Shown here: in pieces, positions 53,932-62,933 of the stretch
Layout: every line of letters starts with the position of its first letter
Position numbering within the stretch: position 1 is the stretch's first letter
From: Hirschia sp964351655
GTDB lineage: Bacteria; Pseudomonadota; Alphaproteobacteria; Caulobacterales; Hyphomonadaceae
NCBI GenBank assembly: GCA_964351655.1
Contig: CAYGPD010000007.1
Span: 1 to 64,000 of the forward strand
Direction: 5' to 3'
DNA length: 64,000 nucleotides
The notes under the pieces: model-generated
Databases searched by the model: none
Told to the model about the DNA's origin: nothing
What the model saw: only the letters and a program-made list of their open reading frames with translations
Translations under genes and position numbers: made by a program

Positions 53932-55848
53932 ATGAACATGCGCAATCTGGCGCTTTTAGGCGTCGTTCTGCTTTTACTCTTCGCTTTTGTCACCTTGATG
54001 CAAGGTAACCAGTCACATGCAAATGCTGGCAACATCTCCTATTCTGCTTTCCTTGAAAAAGCTCAGAATGGACAGATCAAAACAGCGCAATTTAAAGGCG
54101 ATCAAATTTCCGGAAAAGACGGAGCCGATGCGCCTTATGTAACGACTATGCCTGGGATTGAATTCAATCTTGGTGAGAAGCTTGCGCAAGAATACGGCGT
54201 CGATGTTTCTGCTGAATCGGTTAACCGTGGCGGTGGTATTCTTGGCTATATCGGCAACTTCTTGCCAATCATTATTATACTTGGCATCTGGTTCTTCCTA
54301 TGGCGCCAAATGCAAGGTGGTGGCGGTGGTCGCGGTGCGATGTCTTTTGGTAAGTCCAAAGCACGCTTGCTGACAGAACGTCAGGGCCGCGTCACATTTG
54401 ACGATGTTGCAGGTGTCGATGAAGCAAAAGAAGAGCTTCAAGAAATCGTGGAATTCTTACAAGAACCAGGTAAATTCCAACGCCTTGGTGGTAAAATTCC
54501 TAAAGGTGCATTGCTCGTTGGTCCTCCGGGAACGGGTAAAACGCTAATCGCCCGTGCTGTCGCCGGTGAAGCGAATGTTCCTTTCTTCACGATTTCAGGT
54601 TCTGACTTTGTTGAAATGTTTGTCGGTGTGGGTGCATCCCGTGTCCGTGACATGTTTGAGCAAGCAAAGAAAAATGCGCCATGTATTATCTTTATCGATG
54701 AGATTGATGCTGTGGGTCGTTCACGTGGAGCCGGTCTTGGCGGTGGTAACGATGAACGCGAACAAACACTCAACCAACTCCTTGTTGAGATGGATGGTTT
54801 TGAAGCCAATGAAGGTATCATTATCATCGCAGCAACAAACAGACCTGATGTTTTAGACCCTGCTCTTCTCCGTCCAGGTCGTTTTGACCGCCAAGTAAAT
54901 GTGGGTAACCCTGACATTATCGGTCGTGAAAAAATTCTGAAAGTTCACATTCGTAACGTGCCGGTCGGCAAAGATGTGGAAGCTAAGGTTATTGCGCGTG
55001 GTACTCCCGGATTTTCCGGTGCTGATCTAGCAAACCTTGTCAATGAAGCAGCACTTCTAGCTGCACGTCGTGGCAAACGCGTTGTTGCTATGCGTGAGTT
55101 TGAAGACGCTAAAGACAAAGTCATGATGGGCCCTGAGCGCAAATCAATGGTGATGTCTGACAAAGAAAAAGAGCTAACAGCTTACCACGAATCTGGTCAC
55201 GCAATTGTAGGCTTAAACGTTCCTGCGACAGACCCGATTCACAAAGCAACGATTATCCCACGTGGACGCGCATTGGGTATGGTGATGCAATTGCCAACTG
55301 ATGACAAACTTTCCATGTCCAAGATTGAGATGATTTCTCGCCTTGCCGTGCTTATGGGCGGTCGTGTTGCTGAAGAACTTAAATTTGGCGAAGACTATGT
55401 CACCGCTGGTGCATCTTCAGATATTCAACAAGCCACGCGTCTTGCACGTGCAATGGTCACAAGCTGGGGTCTCTCAGATACGATTGGTCCTGTGGACTAT
55501 TCTGAGAACCAAGGTGAAGTTTTTCTTGGTCAGCAAATCATGAAATCTTCTGGCGTATCCGAAGAAACATCACGCAAAATAGAAGAAGAAGTACGTAAGC
55601 TGGTGCAAGCAGGTATGGATACTGCCCGCCAAATTTTGACTGAAAAGCGTGCTGATTGGATTGCTCTATCTGAGGGTCTACTTGAATATGAAACACTTTC
55701 AGGAAAAGAAATCGACGAACTGTTGAAAGGCAAACCGCCTGAGCGCCCTGACGATTTTGATGCTGGCCCAACATCTGCTGTGCCAGTGGTCAAACCTAAG
55801 AAAAAGCCCGACACTGGTTTGGGTGATACTGAGCCTGAGGGCGTTTAG
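53932..55848 (+). CDS. ftsH: ATP-dependent zinc metalloprotease FtsH
   Basis: Membrane-anchored AAA+ protease that degrades regulators such as sigma-32 and damaged membrane proteins. The 638-residue product has two N-terminal helices (about 5-23 and 109-124), a periplasmic loop, the Walker A GPPGTGKT (197-204), Walker B IIFIDEIDAVG, the SRH region with RPGRFDRQ, and the zinc HESGH (419-423) plus a later metal Asp. A clear terminator follows. Confidence 0.96.
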   Translation: MNMRNLALLGVVLLLLFAFVTLMQGNQSHANAGNISYSAFLEKAQNGQIKTAQFKGDQISGKDGADAPYVTTMPGIEFNLGEKLAQEYGVDVSAESVNRGGGILGYIGNFLPIIIILGIWFFLWRQMQGGGGGRGAMSFGKSKARLLTERQGRVTFDDVAGVDEAKEELQEIVEFLQEPGKFQRLGGKIPKGALLVGPPGTGKTLIARAVAGEANVPFFTISGSDFVEMFVGVGASRVRDMFEQAKKNAPCIIFIDEIDAVGRSRGAGLGGGNDEREQTLNQLLVEMDGFEANEGIIIIAATNRPDVLDPALLRPGRFDRQVNVGNPDIIGREKILKVHIRNVPVGKDVEAKVIARGTPGFSGADLANLVNEAALLAARRGKRVVAMREFEDAKDKVMMGPERKSMVMSDKEKELTAYHESGHAIVGLNVPATDPIHKATIIPRGRALGMVMQLPTDDKLSMSKIEMISRLAVLMGGRVAEELKFGEDYVTAGASSDIQQATRLARAMVTSWGLSDTIGPVDYSENQGEVFLGQQIMKSSGVSEETSRKIEEEVRKLVQAGMDTARQILTEKRADWIALSEGLLEYETLSGKEIDELLKGKPPERPDDFDAGPTSAVPVVKPKKKPDTGLGDTEPEGV

Positions 55849-55869
55849 TGCCTCGTCTTTAAACTTGTT

Positions 55870-55900
55870 AAAGGCCCGCCCCTTAAAGGCGGGCTTTTTT
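55870..55900 (+). terminator. ftsH terminator
   Basis: GCCCGCC (55874-55880) / GGCGGGC (55888-55894), extended by A-T and G-T pairs, is followed by six T residues. Starts 22 bases after the ftsH stop. Confidence 0.9.
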
Positions 55901-55915
55901 ATTGGAAAAACTATT

Positions 55916-56233
55916 ATGCCAGCAATCCTAACTAGTACCGCAACCTATCGAGCTGATCATGCCTGGGGTGCGAAAGACATTGCATTAATTGAAGGTGCAA
56001 CTGTTCGACTTCATTGGACCGATCAACCATATAAATGGCATGTGAACGATGGAGCAGAAGTCTTTATGGTCATCGATGGACTTGTTGAGATGGATTATAA
56101 ACTTGATGGAGAAATTCATACAACAAGCCTTGGCCCAAGTGATATTTTCGTGGCAGAGCTAGGAGACGAGCATATTGCCCGCCCTATCGGCGAAGCCCGT
56201 ATATTGGTCATTGAAAAACAAGGTAGTGTCTAA
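55916..56233 (+). CDS. Small cupin-domain protein
   Basis: A 105-residue single-domain cupin: KWHVNDGAEVFMVIDGLVEMDYKLDGEIHTTSL matches cupin motif 1 and GDEHIARPIGEARILVIEK motif 2. Of the usual metal ligands one His and a Glu are visible in motif 1 and a His in motif 2. ATG at 55916 with GGAA upstream. It lies two bases before folP and may be coupled to it. Substrate unknown. Confidence 0.8.
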   Translation: MPAILTSTATYRADHAWGAKDIALIEGATVRLHWTDQPYKWHVNDGAEVFMVIDGLVEMDYKLDGEIHTTSLGPSDIFVAELGDEHIARPIGEARILVIEKQGSV

Positions 56234-56235
56234 AC

Positions 56236-57066
56236 GTGCAGTCCTCCTCTCCTTCCATCATGGGCATTATCAATGTCACACCCGACTCTTTTTCCGATGG
56301 AGGTCAATTCACCGCGATGGATATTGCGATTGAACACGGGCTGAACTTGATCGCACAAGGCGCTGACTGGCTTGATATTGGAGGAGAAAGCACGCGTCCC
56401 GGTGCGATGCCAGTCAATGTGAAAGATGAAATTGCGCGGGTTATCCCCGTCGTTACCGGGTTACGTGCTCATACCGACGCTTTGATTTCTATAGACACAA
56501 TGAAGCCAAGTGTCGCTATTGCAGCCGTTCAAGCAGGAGCAGATATGTGGAATGACGTTAGCGCTGGACGTTATTCAGAAGATGGTTTGGAAGTTGCAGC
56601 ACAGCTAAATTGTAAGCTTTGCTTAATGCATATGTTGGGCGAGCCACGGTCAATGCAGGCAGCGCCGCGTTATAAGGATGTAGTAAGCGATATTGCAAAA
56701 TTTCTAATTGAACGCGCAAATCTGGCAGTTAAGGCGGGCGTGAAAGAGAGCAATATTTGGATTGATCCGGGTATCGGGTTTGGTAAAACATTGGCTCACA
56801 ATCTGGAAATCATGCGCAACCTAGATAATTTGATAGAAGCCACGGGATTTCCCTTACTCTTTGGCGCATCTCGCAAACGCTTTATTGCGGAAATTGACGT
56901 GAATGCACAAAATGCACAGCAAAGATTAGGCGGCTCTATCGCAGCGGCTATGAACGCAGCAGAGCACGGCGCAGATATTATTCGTGTACACGACGTACAA
57001 GCGACACAACAAGCTCTGAAGGTTTACAGTCTTCTTTCCACACCATCCGATATGGATGATTTTTAG
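56236..57066 (+). CDS. folP: Dihydropteroate synthase
   Basis: Condenses p-aminobenzoate with dihydropterin pyrophosphate in folate synthesis; the sulfonamide target. The 276-residue TIM barrel has MGIINVTPDSFSDGG, DIGGESTRPGA, SIDTMKPSVA, WNDVSAG, the LMHMLGEPRSMQ loop, IDPGIGFGKT and GASRKRFI. GTG at 56236 gives a slightly extended N-terminus; the internal Met of MGIINV is an alternative. Followed by thiD. Confidence 0.95.
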   Translation: MQSSSPSIMGIINVTPDSFSDGGQFTAMDIAIEHGLNLIAQGADWLDIGGESTRPGAMPVNVKDEIARVIPVVTGLRAHTDALISIDTMKPSVAIAAVQAGADMWNDVSAGRYSEDGLEVAAQLNCKLCLMHMLGEPRSMQAAPRYKDVVSDIAKFLIERANLAVKAGVKESNIWIDPGIGFGKTLAHNLEIMRNLDNLIEATGFPLLFGASRKRFIAEIDVNAQNAQQRLGGSIAAAMNAAEHGADIIRVHDVQATQQALKVYSLLSTPSDMDDF

Positions 57067-57083
57067 AATATTGAGGTTTGCAA

Positions 57084-57941
57084 GTGAGTGAAGATAGGCA
57101 ACCAGCAATCGGCCGCGTTCTCGTGGTTGCAGGATCTGATTCAGGTGGTGGTGCAGGTATTCAGGCGGATATTAAAACTATCACCATGCTTGGAGGTTAT
57201 GCGGCAACAGCCATTACAGCTTTGACAATTCAAAATACGCAAGGTGTGAGCGGAATTGTACCTGCGCCCATTCCTTCTGTAACCGCGCAAATGATAGCGG
57301 TGCTTTCTGACATTGGGGCCGACATCATCAAGACAGGAATGCTCGGCGACAAGAAACTCATCGAAGCTATCGCTCAAACGCTAAGTGACTATGCAAAAGG
57401 GTTGCCCCGCGTAATTGATCCCGTGATGGTCTCCACTGCAGGTGATAAGCTGCTTCCTCCTGCTGCTATCGATACGCTACGGGCGGTATTGATACCTAAA
57501 GCGATCATCACCCCTAACGCACCTGAAGCCGGATTGCTGACTAAGCGTGAAGTCTTTAATCTCGACGGTCAACGCCGCGCAGCTGAGCGATTGCTAGAAG
57601 ACGGTGCATATGCTGCTATCGTTAAAGGTGGACACATAGAGGGTGATACAATCATAGACCTTATCGCCACACCTGAAGGCGAGATCTATTGTGAACATGA
57701 ACGCATTAGCGGTACGTCCACGCATGGTACGGGGTGTACGCTTGCATCGGCCACGGCAACCGGTCTGGCGCAAGGCTTAAAATTGGAAGATGCTTTTAAG
57801 CGTGCCCAAGTTTATGTGGCCCAAGCTATAAAATATGCGCCCAACCTTGGCAAAGGACATGGACCACTTGGCCATGAATGGCCTGTAAGACATCCAGAAC
57901 TAGCGGACAATCTGCTTAATAAATTCAAGGCTTCAAAATAA
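57084..57941 (+). CDS. thiD: Hydroxymethylpyrimidine (phosphate) kinase
   Basis: Phosphorylates HMP and HMP-P in thiamine synthesis. The 285-residue ribokinase-like protein has VVAGSDSGGGAGIQADIKT, DPVMVSTAGDKLL, TPNAPEAGLL, and the catalytic GTSTHGTGCTLASATA. GTG at 57084 is chosen because TGAGG lies 7 bases upstream; TTG at 57078 is weaker. The last 17 bases overlap the convergent DMT-protein gene. Confidence 0.93.
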   Translation: MSEDRQPAIGRVLVVAGSDSGGGAGIQADIKTITMLGGYAATAITALTIQNTQGVSGIVPAPIPSVTAQMIAVLSDIGADIIKTGMLGDKKLIEAIAQTLSDYAKGLPRVIDPVMVSTAGDKLLPPAAIDTLRAVLIPKAIITPNAPEAGLLTKREVFNLDGQRRAAERLLEDGAYAAIVKGGHIEGDTIIDLIATPEGEIYCEHERISGTSTHGTGCTLASATATGLAQGLKLEDAFKRAQVYVAQAIKYAPNLGKGHGPLGHEWPVRHPELADNLLNKFKASK

Positions 57942-58386
57942 GCCACGCACCACCGAAAAGCGCGACGACGCCTGCTACCTTTTCAATCGTTACAACCCGT
58001 ACTTCTTGTCCAAATGCGCCAATATGATCAAACACAAGCGCTGCAATAAGTTGGCCTGCGAGCAATACTGCAAACCAAACTGTTACACCAAGGCGCGGCA
58101 CACCAAACGCTGTTGAGGCAACAATAAAAGAACCTGCCACTCCCCCGAGCATGGCCCACCAAGGAGCGGTCGAAAGTTTTGAAAATGTTGGCAGACCTTG
58201 TCCCGTTGCAACCAATATAGTGGTGAGGATCAGCCACCCTCCCGTGAAGGAAATAAATGCTGCTTGTATTGGGCTTCCTAAAACCTGATTTAGCTTACCG
58301 TTAATCATGCCTTGCGCAGAGACGATTACCCCGCCTAAAAACGCTGCGCACAGCAGAAGCAAACTAGTGAGACCAACTGAAGGCAT
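57925..58386 (-). CDS. DMT-superfamily transporter (YdcZ/DUF606-like)
   Basis: A 153-residue inner-membrane protein with five hydrophobic helices. The QGMINGKLNQVLGSPIQAAFISFTGG segment is the hallmark of the DUF606/YdcZ half-transporters in the drug/metabolite superfamily, which often act as dimers. The substrate is unknown. Its 3' end overlaps thiD on the opposite strand. Confidence 0.85.
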   Translation of the reverse strand: MPSVGLTSLLLLCAAFLGGVIVSAQGMINGKLNQVLGSPIQAAFISFTGGWLILTTILVATGQGLPTFSKLSTAPWWAMLGGVAGSFIVASTAFGVPRLGVTVWFAVLLAGQLIAALVFDHIGAFGQEVRVVTIEKVAGVVALFGGAWLILKP

Positions 58387-58620
58387 GTGAAAACTTTCTT
58401 ATGGGTTGCTTGTTATGAATCAACCTTTCCACATTTTTACAGTGCAATCTATTGAATATCCTGAATTTTAATTCCATCCGAATGATTCAAGAACTGCGAA
58501 ATTGTCCCTTTTGCTCAACAAGGATGTACCATCCGTCCAAATTGAGAGCGCGCAGCATGATATCGCGCAACTATTTTTCAATATTATCGCAAAAAAATAT
58601 TTCTGTTGACGCAATTGCAA
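58387..58620. other. DMT-gene/serC intergenic region
   Basis: With the leader that follows, this makes a 310-base gap. It is A/T-rich and presumably holds the promoters of the two divergent genes. No gene or clear -35/-10 pair was recognised. Confidence 0.45.
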
Positions 58621-58696
58621 GTCTGAGAGAGAACGGCTGCGGGCCAAGCGTCCCCAACGGCGCTCAGCCTATCTGTGAGGATAGGAGTACAATCAG
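58621..58696 (+). promoter_or_regulatory. Structured serC leader, serC-motif candidate
   Basis: Two hairpins share bases. One joins GGCTG (58635-58639) to CAGCC (58665-58669) with an inner AGCG/CGCT pairing. The second is CCTATC (58668-58673) / GATAGG (58680-58685) and contains the Shine-Dalgarno purines. The shared CC makes them mutually exclusive. A serC RNA motif is known upstream of alphaproteobacterial serC genes; identity with it is likely but from memory. Confidence 0.5.
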
Positions 58697-59857
58697 ATGA
58701 CGACCATCACGACACCAGACGTGCGCCCTGCACGTGCCGAATTTTCTTCAGGCCCATGCGCTAAACGTCCAGGTTGGACAGCAGCCGCTCTTGAAGATGC
58801 ACCCAATGGCCGGTCGCACCGCGCTAAAATCGGCAAAACCAAACTCAGGTTATTAATCGATAAATCAGCAGAGCTACTTGGTCTGCCAGCTGGATACCGT
58901 ATTGGTATTATGGCCGGTTCAGATACAGGCGCTATTGAAGCAGCTATGTGGTCTATGCTTGGCCCTCGCCCTGTAGATGTTTTTGCTTGGGAAAGCTTTG
59001 GAAGTGACTGGGTAACAGATGTTACCAAGCAACTTAAGCTGGATGCCGAAGTACACACTGCTGACTATGGTCTAATACCTGACCTCTCTAAAGTTCGCAA
59101 AGAAGCCGACGTCATCTTCACATGGAATGGTACTACATCCGGCGTGCGCGTAGCGAACGCTGATTGGATTCCAGCAGACCAAGAAGGCTTAGTTTTCTGT
59201 GACGCCACATCCGCTGTTTTTGCCCAAGACCTTCAATGGGAAAAGCTCGATGTTGTAACTTATTCTTGGCAAAAAGTTCTTGGCGGTGAAGGTGCACACG
59301 GCATGTTGATACTGTCACCTAAGGCTGTTGAGCGCCTAGAAACATTTACACCGGACCGCCCGCTTCCAAAATTGTTCCGCATGACCAAAAAAGGCAAATT
59401 AAACGAAGGCATTTTTGAAGGTGCAACAATCAACACGCCTTCTATGCTTGCTGTAGAAGATTGCCTTGATGCCCTCAACTGGGTTGAGAGCATTGGCGGT
59501 GCAAAAGCAACAATGGCACGCGCAGATGCAAACCTCGCTGCTATCGCTAAATTCGTAGAAACTTCTGATTGGGCCGCTTTCCTTTGTGAAGACCAGGCGA
59601 CGCGTTCGAATACATCTGTGACACTTAAAATCACTGATGCACGTGTGGCTGGACTCGACACGGATGGACAACAAGCTTTTGTGAAGAAAATGACTGGCCT
59701 TCTCGATAAAGAGAACGTGGCTTATGACATTGCGGGATATCGCGATGCACCTCCAGGGCTTCGTATCTGGTGCGGTGCTACAGTTGATACTTCTGACCTT
59801 GAAAAGCTTGGACCATGGTTAGATTGGGCCTTCGCAACAACAGTTGCAGAGCTTTAG
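58697..59857 (+). CDS. serC: Phosphoserine aminotransferase
   Basis: PLP enzyme converting 3-phosphohydroxypyruvate to phosphoserine. The 386-residue product starts with RPARAEFSSGPCAKRPGW, typical of the alphaproteobacterial form, and has the PLP lysine in YSWQKVLGGEGAHGM. NGTTSGVRV and the DATSA segment line the cofactor site. It is followed by serA with 93 bases between them, so the first two steps of serine synthesis are clustered. Confidence 0.95.
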   Translation: MTTITTPDVRPARAEFSSGPCAKRPGWTAAALEDAPNGRSHRAKIGKTKLRLLIDKSAELLGLPAGYRIGIMAGSDTGAIEAAMWSMLGPRPVDVFAWESFGSDWVTDVTKQLKLDAEVHTADYGLIPDLSKVRKEADVIFTWNGTTSGVRVANADWIPADQEGLVFCDATSAVFAQDLQWEKLDVVTYSWQKVLGGEGAHGMLILSPKAVERLETFTPDRPLPKLFRMTKKGKLNEGIFEGATINTPSMLAVEDCLDALNWVESIGGAKATMARADANLAAIAKFVETSDWAAFLCEDQATRSNTSVTLKITDARVAGLDTDGQQAFVKKMTGLLDKENVAYDIAGYRDAPPGLRIWCGATVDTSDLEKLGPWLDWAFATTVAEL

Positions 59858-59865
59858 TCATAAAT

Positions 59866-59903
59866 AGATTGGCCGAAACCATAAATGAGATTTCGGCCAA
59901 TCT
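59866..59903. terminator. Hairpin between serC and serA
   Basis: AGATTGGCCGAAA (59866-59878) pairs perfectly with TTTCGGCCAATCT (59891-59903), with a 12-base loop. It is followed by CTTCCCC rather than a T run, so it may attenuate rather than stop transcription from serC. Confidence 0.6.
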
Positions 59904-59950
59904 CTTCCCCCATTTAGATACATTCGCGCAAACGCGCAAAAGGATAAATC

Positions 59951-61528
59951 ATGTCTATTAAAGTTCTTATCGGTGACAGTCTGGCTCCCGGAGCGATCGA
60001 CATTTTTAAAGCTCGCGGCATTGAAGTTGATGTCAAAGTGGGCCTCTCTCAAGCAGAACTAGCAGAGATTATCGGTGAATATGATGGTCTTGCAGTACGT
60101 TCAGCCTGTAAACCAAATGCTGACGTGATTGCAGCTGGCACAAAGCTAAAGGTTATTGGACGCGCCGGTATTGGTGTAGACAATGTGGACATTCCAGCAG
60201 CAACGAAAAAAGGGGTTGTTGTAATGAACACACCTTTTGGAAACGCTGTTACAACTGCTGAACACGCGATTGCTATGCTCTTTGCAGCTGCCCGCCAAAT
60301 TCCAGCCGCTTCAGCACGTACTCAAAATGGCGAATGGCCTAAAAATGACTATGTGGGAACCGAGTTATTTTCCAAAACACTCGGTCTCATCGGTGCAGGT
60401 AATATTGGTTCATTAGTAGCAGAGCGCGCACGTGGGCTTAAGATGAAAGTTATCGCTTTTGATCCATTCCTTACCGAAGAGCGCGCTGTTGAGCTAGGTG
60501 TTGAAAAGGTTGAACTTGATGCCCTCCTCACACGTGCAGATGCAATCACATTGCACACGCCACTCACAGATCAAACACGCAATATTTTGTCTCGTGAAAA
60601 CCTTGAAAAAACAAAAAAAGGCGTGATCATCGTCAACTGTGCACGCGGTGGCTTAATTGATGAAGCAGCACTTAAAGACCTTCTAGACAATGGCCACATT
60701 AAAGCAGCCGCATTAGATGTGTTTGAAAAAGAACCGGCAAAAGAGCACCCATTATTTGGAACGCCCGGCTTTATAGCCACACCGCACCTAGGTGCCTCTA
60801 CTATGGAAGCTCAAGACAATGTGGCTTTCCAAGTCGCTGAGCAAATGGCCGATTACCTATTAACAGGTGCTGTGACGAACGCTCTGAACATGCCTTCAAT
60901 CTCAGCTGAAGAAGCTCCTCGCTTAAAGCCTTTTGCTGAACTTGCTGAAAAGCTGGGTGAATTTGCGGGTCAGGTATCTACAGAAGGTTTTGACGCAGTC
61001 GAAATCGACTACGAAGGTGAAGTGTGTGAGCTCAACCGTAAACCGCTAACTTCTGCTGCTTTAGCCGGAATTCTGCGTGCATCCATGAAAGACGTAAACA
61101 TGGTATCCGCGCCAACGATCCTAAAAGATCGCGGTATTGATCTAAGAGAAACGACTCTTGAAGATAGCCCAACATACGAAAGCTTGATCCGTATTAAAGT
61201 GCGTGTTGATGGCAAATGGCGCACCGTGTCTGGTTCAATCGTGAACGGCCAACCACGCATTGTTGCTGTGAAAGAAATGACATTGGACGCAAAATTCCGT
61301 CCATTCATCTTGTTCATCAACAACACAGACAAACCCGGCTTTATTGGTAGCTTGGGATCAGTACTTGGTGATGCTGGTATCAACATTGCGACCTTTAACC
61401 TTGGTCGTGAAGATGAAGGCGGCGACGCGATTGCAATGATCGGTATTGATCAAGACGTTCCTAAAGAAACAATGGACAAAATCAACGCACTAAGCCAAGT
61501 GCGCTACGCAAAGGTTCTGCGTTTCTAA
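59951..61528 (+). CDS. serA: D-3-phosphoglycerate dehydrogenase
   Basis: First step of serine synthesis, NAD-dependent oxidation of 3-phosphoglycerate. The 525-residue long-form enzyme has the NAD fold LGLIGAGNIGSLVAERA, the catalytic Arg, Glu and His in NCARGGLIDEAAL and ATPHLGAST, an intervening domain (about 315-450) and a C-terminal ACT domain (FILFINNTDKPGFIGSLGSVLGDAGINI). The ACT domain suggests serine feedback. AAGGA precedes the ATG. Confidence 0.95.
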   Translation: MSIKVLIGDSLAPGAIDIFKARGIEVDVKVGLSQAELAEIIGEYDGLAVRSACKPNADVIAAGTKLKVIGRAGIGVDNVDIPAATKKGVVVMNTPFGNAVTTAEHAIAMLFAAARQIPAASARTQNGEWPKNDYVGTELFSKTLGLIGAGNIGSLVAERARGLKMKVIAFDPFLTEERAVELGVEKVELDALLTRADAITLHTPLTDQTRNILSRENLEKTKKGVIIVNCARGGLIDEAALKDLLDNGHIKAAALDVFEKEPAKEHPLFGTPGFIATPHLGASTMEAQDNVAFQVAEQMADYLLTGAVTNALNMPSISAEEAPRLKPFAELAEKLGEFAGQVSTEGFDAVEIDYEGEVCELNRKPLTSAALAGILRASMKDVNMVSAPTILKDRGIDLRETTLEDSPTYESLIRIKVRVDGKWRTVSGSIVNGQPRIVAVKEMTLDAKFRPFILFINNTDKPGFIGSLGSVLGDAGINIATFNLGREDEGGDAIAMIGIDQDVPKETMDKINALSQVRYAKVLRF

Positions 61529-61550
61529 ACAAGCTACACCACTCATGTTC

Positions 61551-61583
61551 AAGGCGCTGGCTCGACGGTCAGCGCCTTTTTCT
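61551..61583 (+). terminator. serA terminator
   Basis: AAGGCGCTG (61551-61559) pairs with CAGCGCCTT (61570-61578), followed by TTTTCTTT. Confidence 0.9.
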
Positions 61584-61669
61584 TTGGGCAGAATAGACCC
61601 CAACTCAAGTTGACGGGCAGGCTAGTTTCTTCCAAAGCTAAAAATTAATTACGAATAGGGAGTCGCGAG

Positions 61670-62305
61670 ATGGAAAACATCCTGCAAGTTATAGCTTATA
61701 TCGGAATTGTCGTATTTGCAGTTTCGGGCGCATTACTTGGATTGCGTAAGCAAATGGATGTTGTGGGTGTCACCTTCTTGGCCACTGTTACGGGTGTGGG
61801 TGGTGGGACCTTGAGGGATGTTCTGCTTGGTGCCACCCCTGTGAGTTGGGTCAACGACCCGACCAATATTGCAATCTGTATCATCAGCGCAGTGGTTGTG
61901 TGTTTTCTCAATACTTGGATCATTGGTCAGCGCCTAAAATGGCTCTTATACGCCGATGCTGTTGGGTTAGCCTTGTTTGCCGTTCTAGGGGCAGCTAAAG
62001 CACAAGAAGCAGGTGCTCACCCATTTGTGGCCATTTTATTTGGAGCTATGAGCGCAAGTTTTGGCGGTATCATCCGCGATGTTATCTGCGGTGACAAACC
62101 CATATTGTTCGACAAGGAAATATATATTAGTGCCGCCCTTCTAGGTGGAGGTATATATGTGCTTGTGCCTGCTGAATGGATGAGTGATGAAGTTAAAACA
62201 GTCCTTGCGACAGTGTTGGCAATGGCATTGCGTATGTGCGCTATGATAAGGGGATGGCATTTAACCTTCCCCAAATACCCTGATGAACTTCCACCTGCGA
62301 AATAG
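61670..62305 (+). CDS. TRIC-type cation channel family protein
   Basis: A 211-residue membrane protein with seven hydrophobic segments and an internal duplication: GLRKQMDVVGVTFLATVTGVGGGTLRDVLLG and the later LFGAMSASFGGIIRDVICGD. The repeated GGG...RD and GG..RD motifs are those of bacterial UPF0126/YadS proteins, now known to be homologues of TRIC potassium channels. It is convergent with ruvA. Confidence 0.9.
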   Translation: MENILQVIAYIGIVVFAVSGALLGLRKQMDVVGVTFLATVTGVGGGTLRDVLLGATPVSWVNDPTNIAICIISAVVVCFLNTWIIGQRLKWLLYADAVGLALFAVLGAAKAQEAGAHPFVAILFGAMSASFGGIIRDVICGDKPILFDKEIYISAALLGGGIYVLVPAEWMSDEVKTVLATVLAMALRMCAMIRGWHLTFPKYPDELPPAK

Positions 62306-62309
62306 AGAT

Positions 62310-62933
62310 TTAACTAGGCGCAAGGGCCTTTAGAGCAGCTTTAATAAGCGCGCCTTCACCGGCATCATCGCCAAGCTCTTTTGCGGCAACAGCCACCGCG
62401 CGTTGGGCTTCTACATTCTGATATCCAAGATTGGTCAAAGCAGATGTCGCAGCAGCTCGGCTGCCTGTCGATGCAGACGATGCTAGACCTTCAACACCTT
62501 CTGAAGGGTTGAATGTTGCAGAGAAAAGACCACTTGGAGGCGGCTTGCCCTTAAATTCAGATACCACGCGTTCTGCAAGCTTTTTCCCAACACCATGTGC
62601 GCGCTGAACAGAGGCTGCATCTCCCAATACGATTGCATCCAACAATTGTGCGGGCGCGAGCACATCCAGAATATTGAGCGCAGCTTTTGCTCCGACACCG
62701 GGGGCATCTTGCAGGCGAGAAAACCAAGCGCGATCTTCAGCCGTAGTGAAACCATACAACTTTATGGCATTCTCAGACATTTGTGTTTCAACATAGACTG
62801 TTGCAACCTGCCCTACCACAAATTTAGAGAGTGTACGGCTGCCGCAAAAGACGACATATCCAACACCATTGACGTCGATCAAGGCTTGCCCATCACCTAC
62901 TGCACCCACTTGACCTTTTAACCTTGCAATCAT
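62310..62933 (-). CDS. ruvA: Holliday junction protein RuvA
   Basis: DNA-binding subunit that places RuvB on Holliday junctions. The 207-residue product has the N-terminal OB fold (MIARLKGQVGAVGDGQALIDVNGVGYVVFC), two helix-hairpin-helix motifs (DAPGVGAKAALNIL and AHGVGKKLAERVV), and a C-terminal RuvB-binding domain after a variable linker. It overlaps ruvC by four bases (ATGA). Confidence 0.95.
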   Translation of the reverse strand: MIARLKGQVGAVGDGQALIDVNGVGYVVFCGSRTLSKFVVGQVATVYVETQMSENAIKLYGFTTAEDRAWFSRLQDAPGVGAKAALNILDVLAPAQLLDAIVLGDAASVQRAHGVGKKLAERVVSEFKGKPPPSGLFSATFNPSEGVEGLASSASTGSRAAATSALTNLGYQNVEAQRAVAVAAKELGDDAGEGALIKAALKALAPS

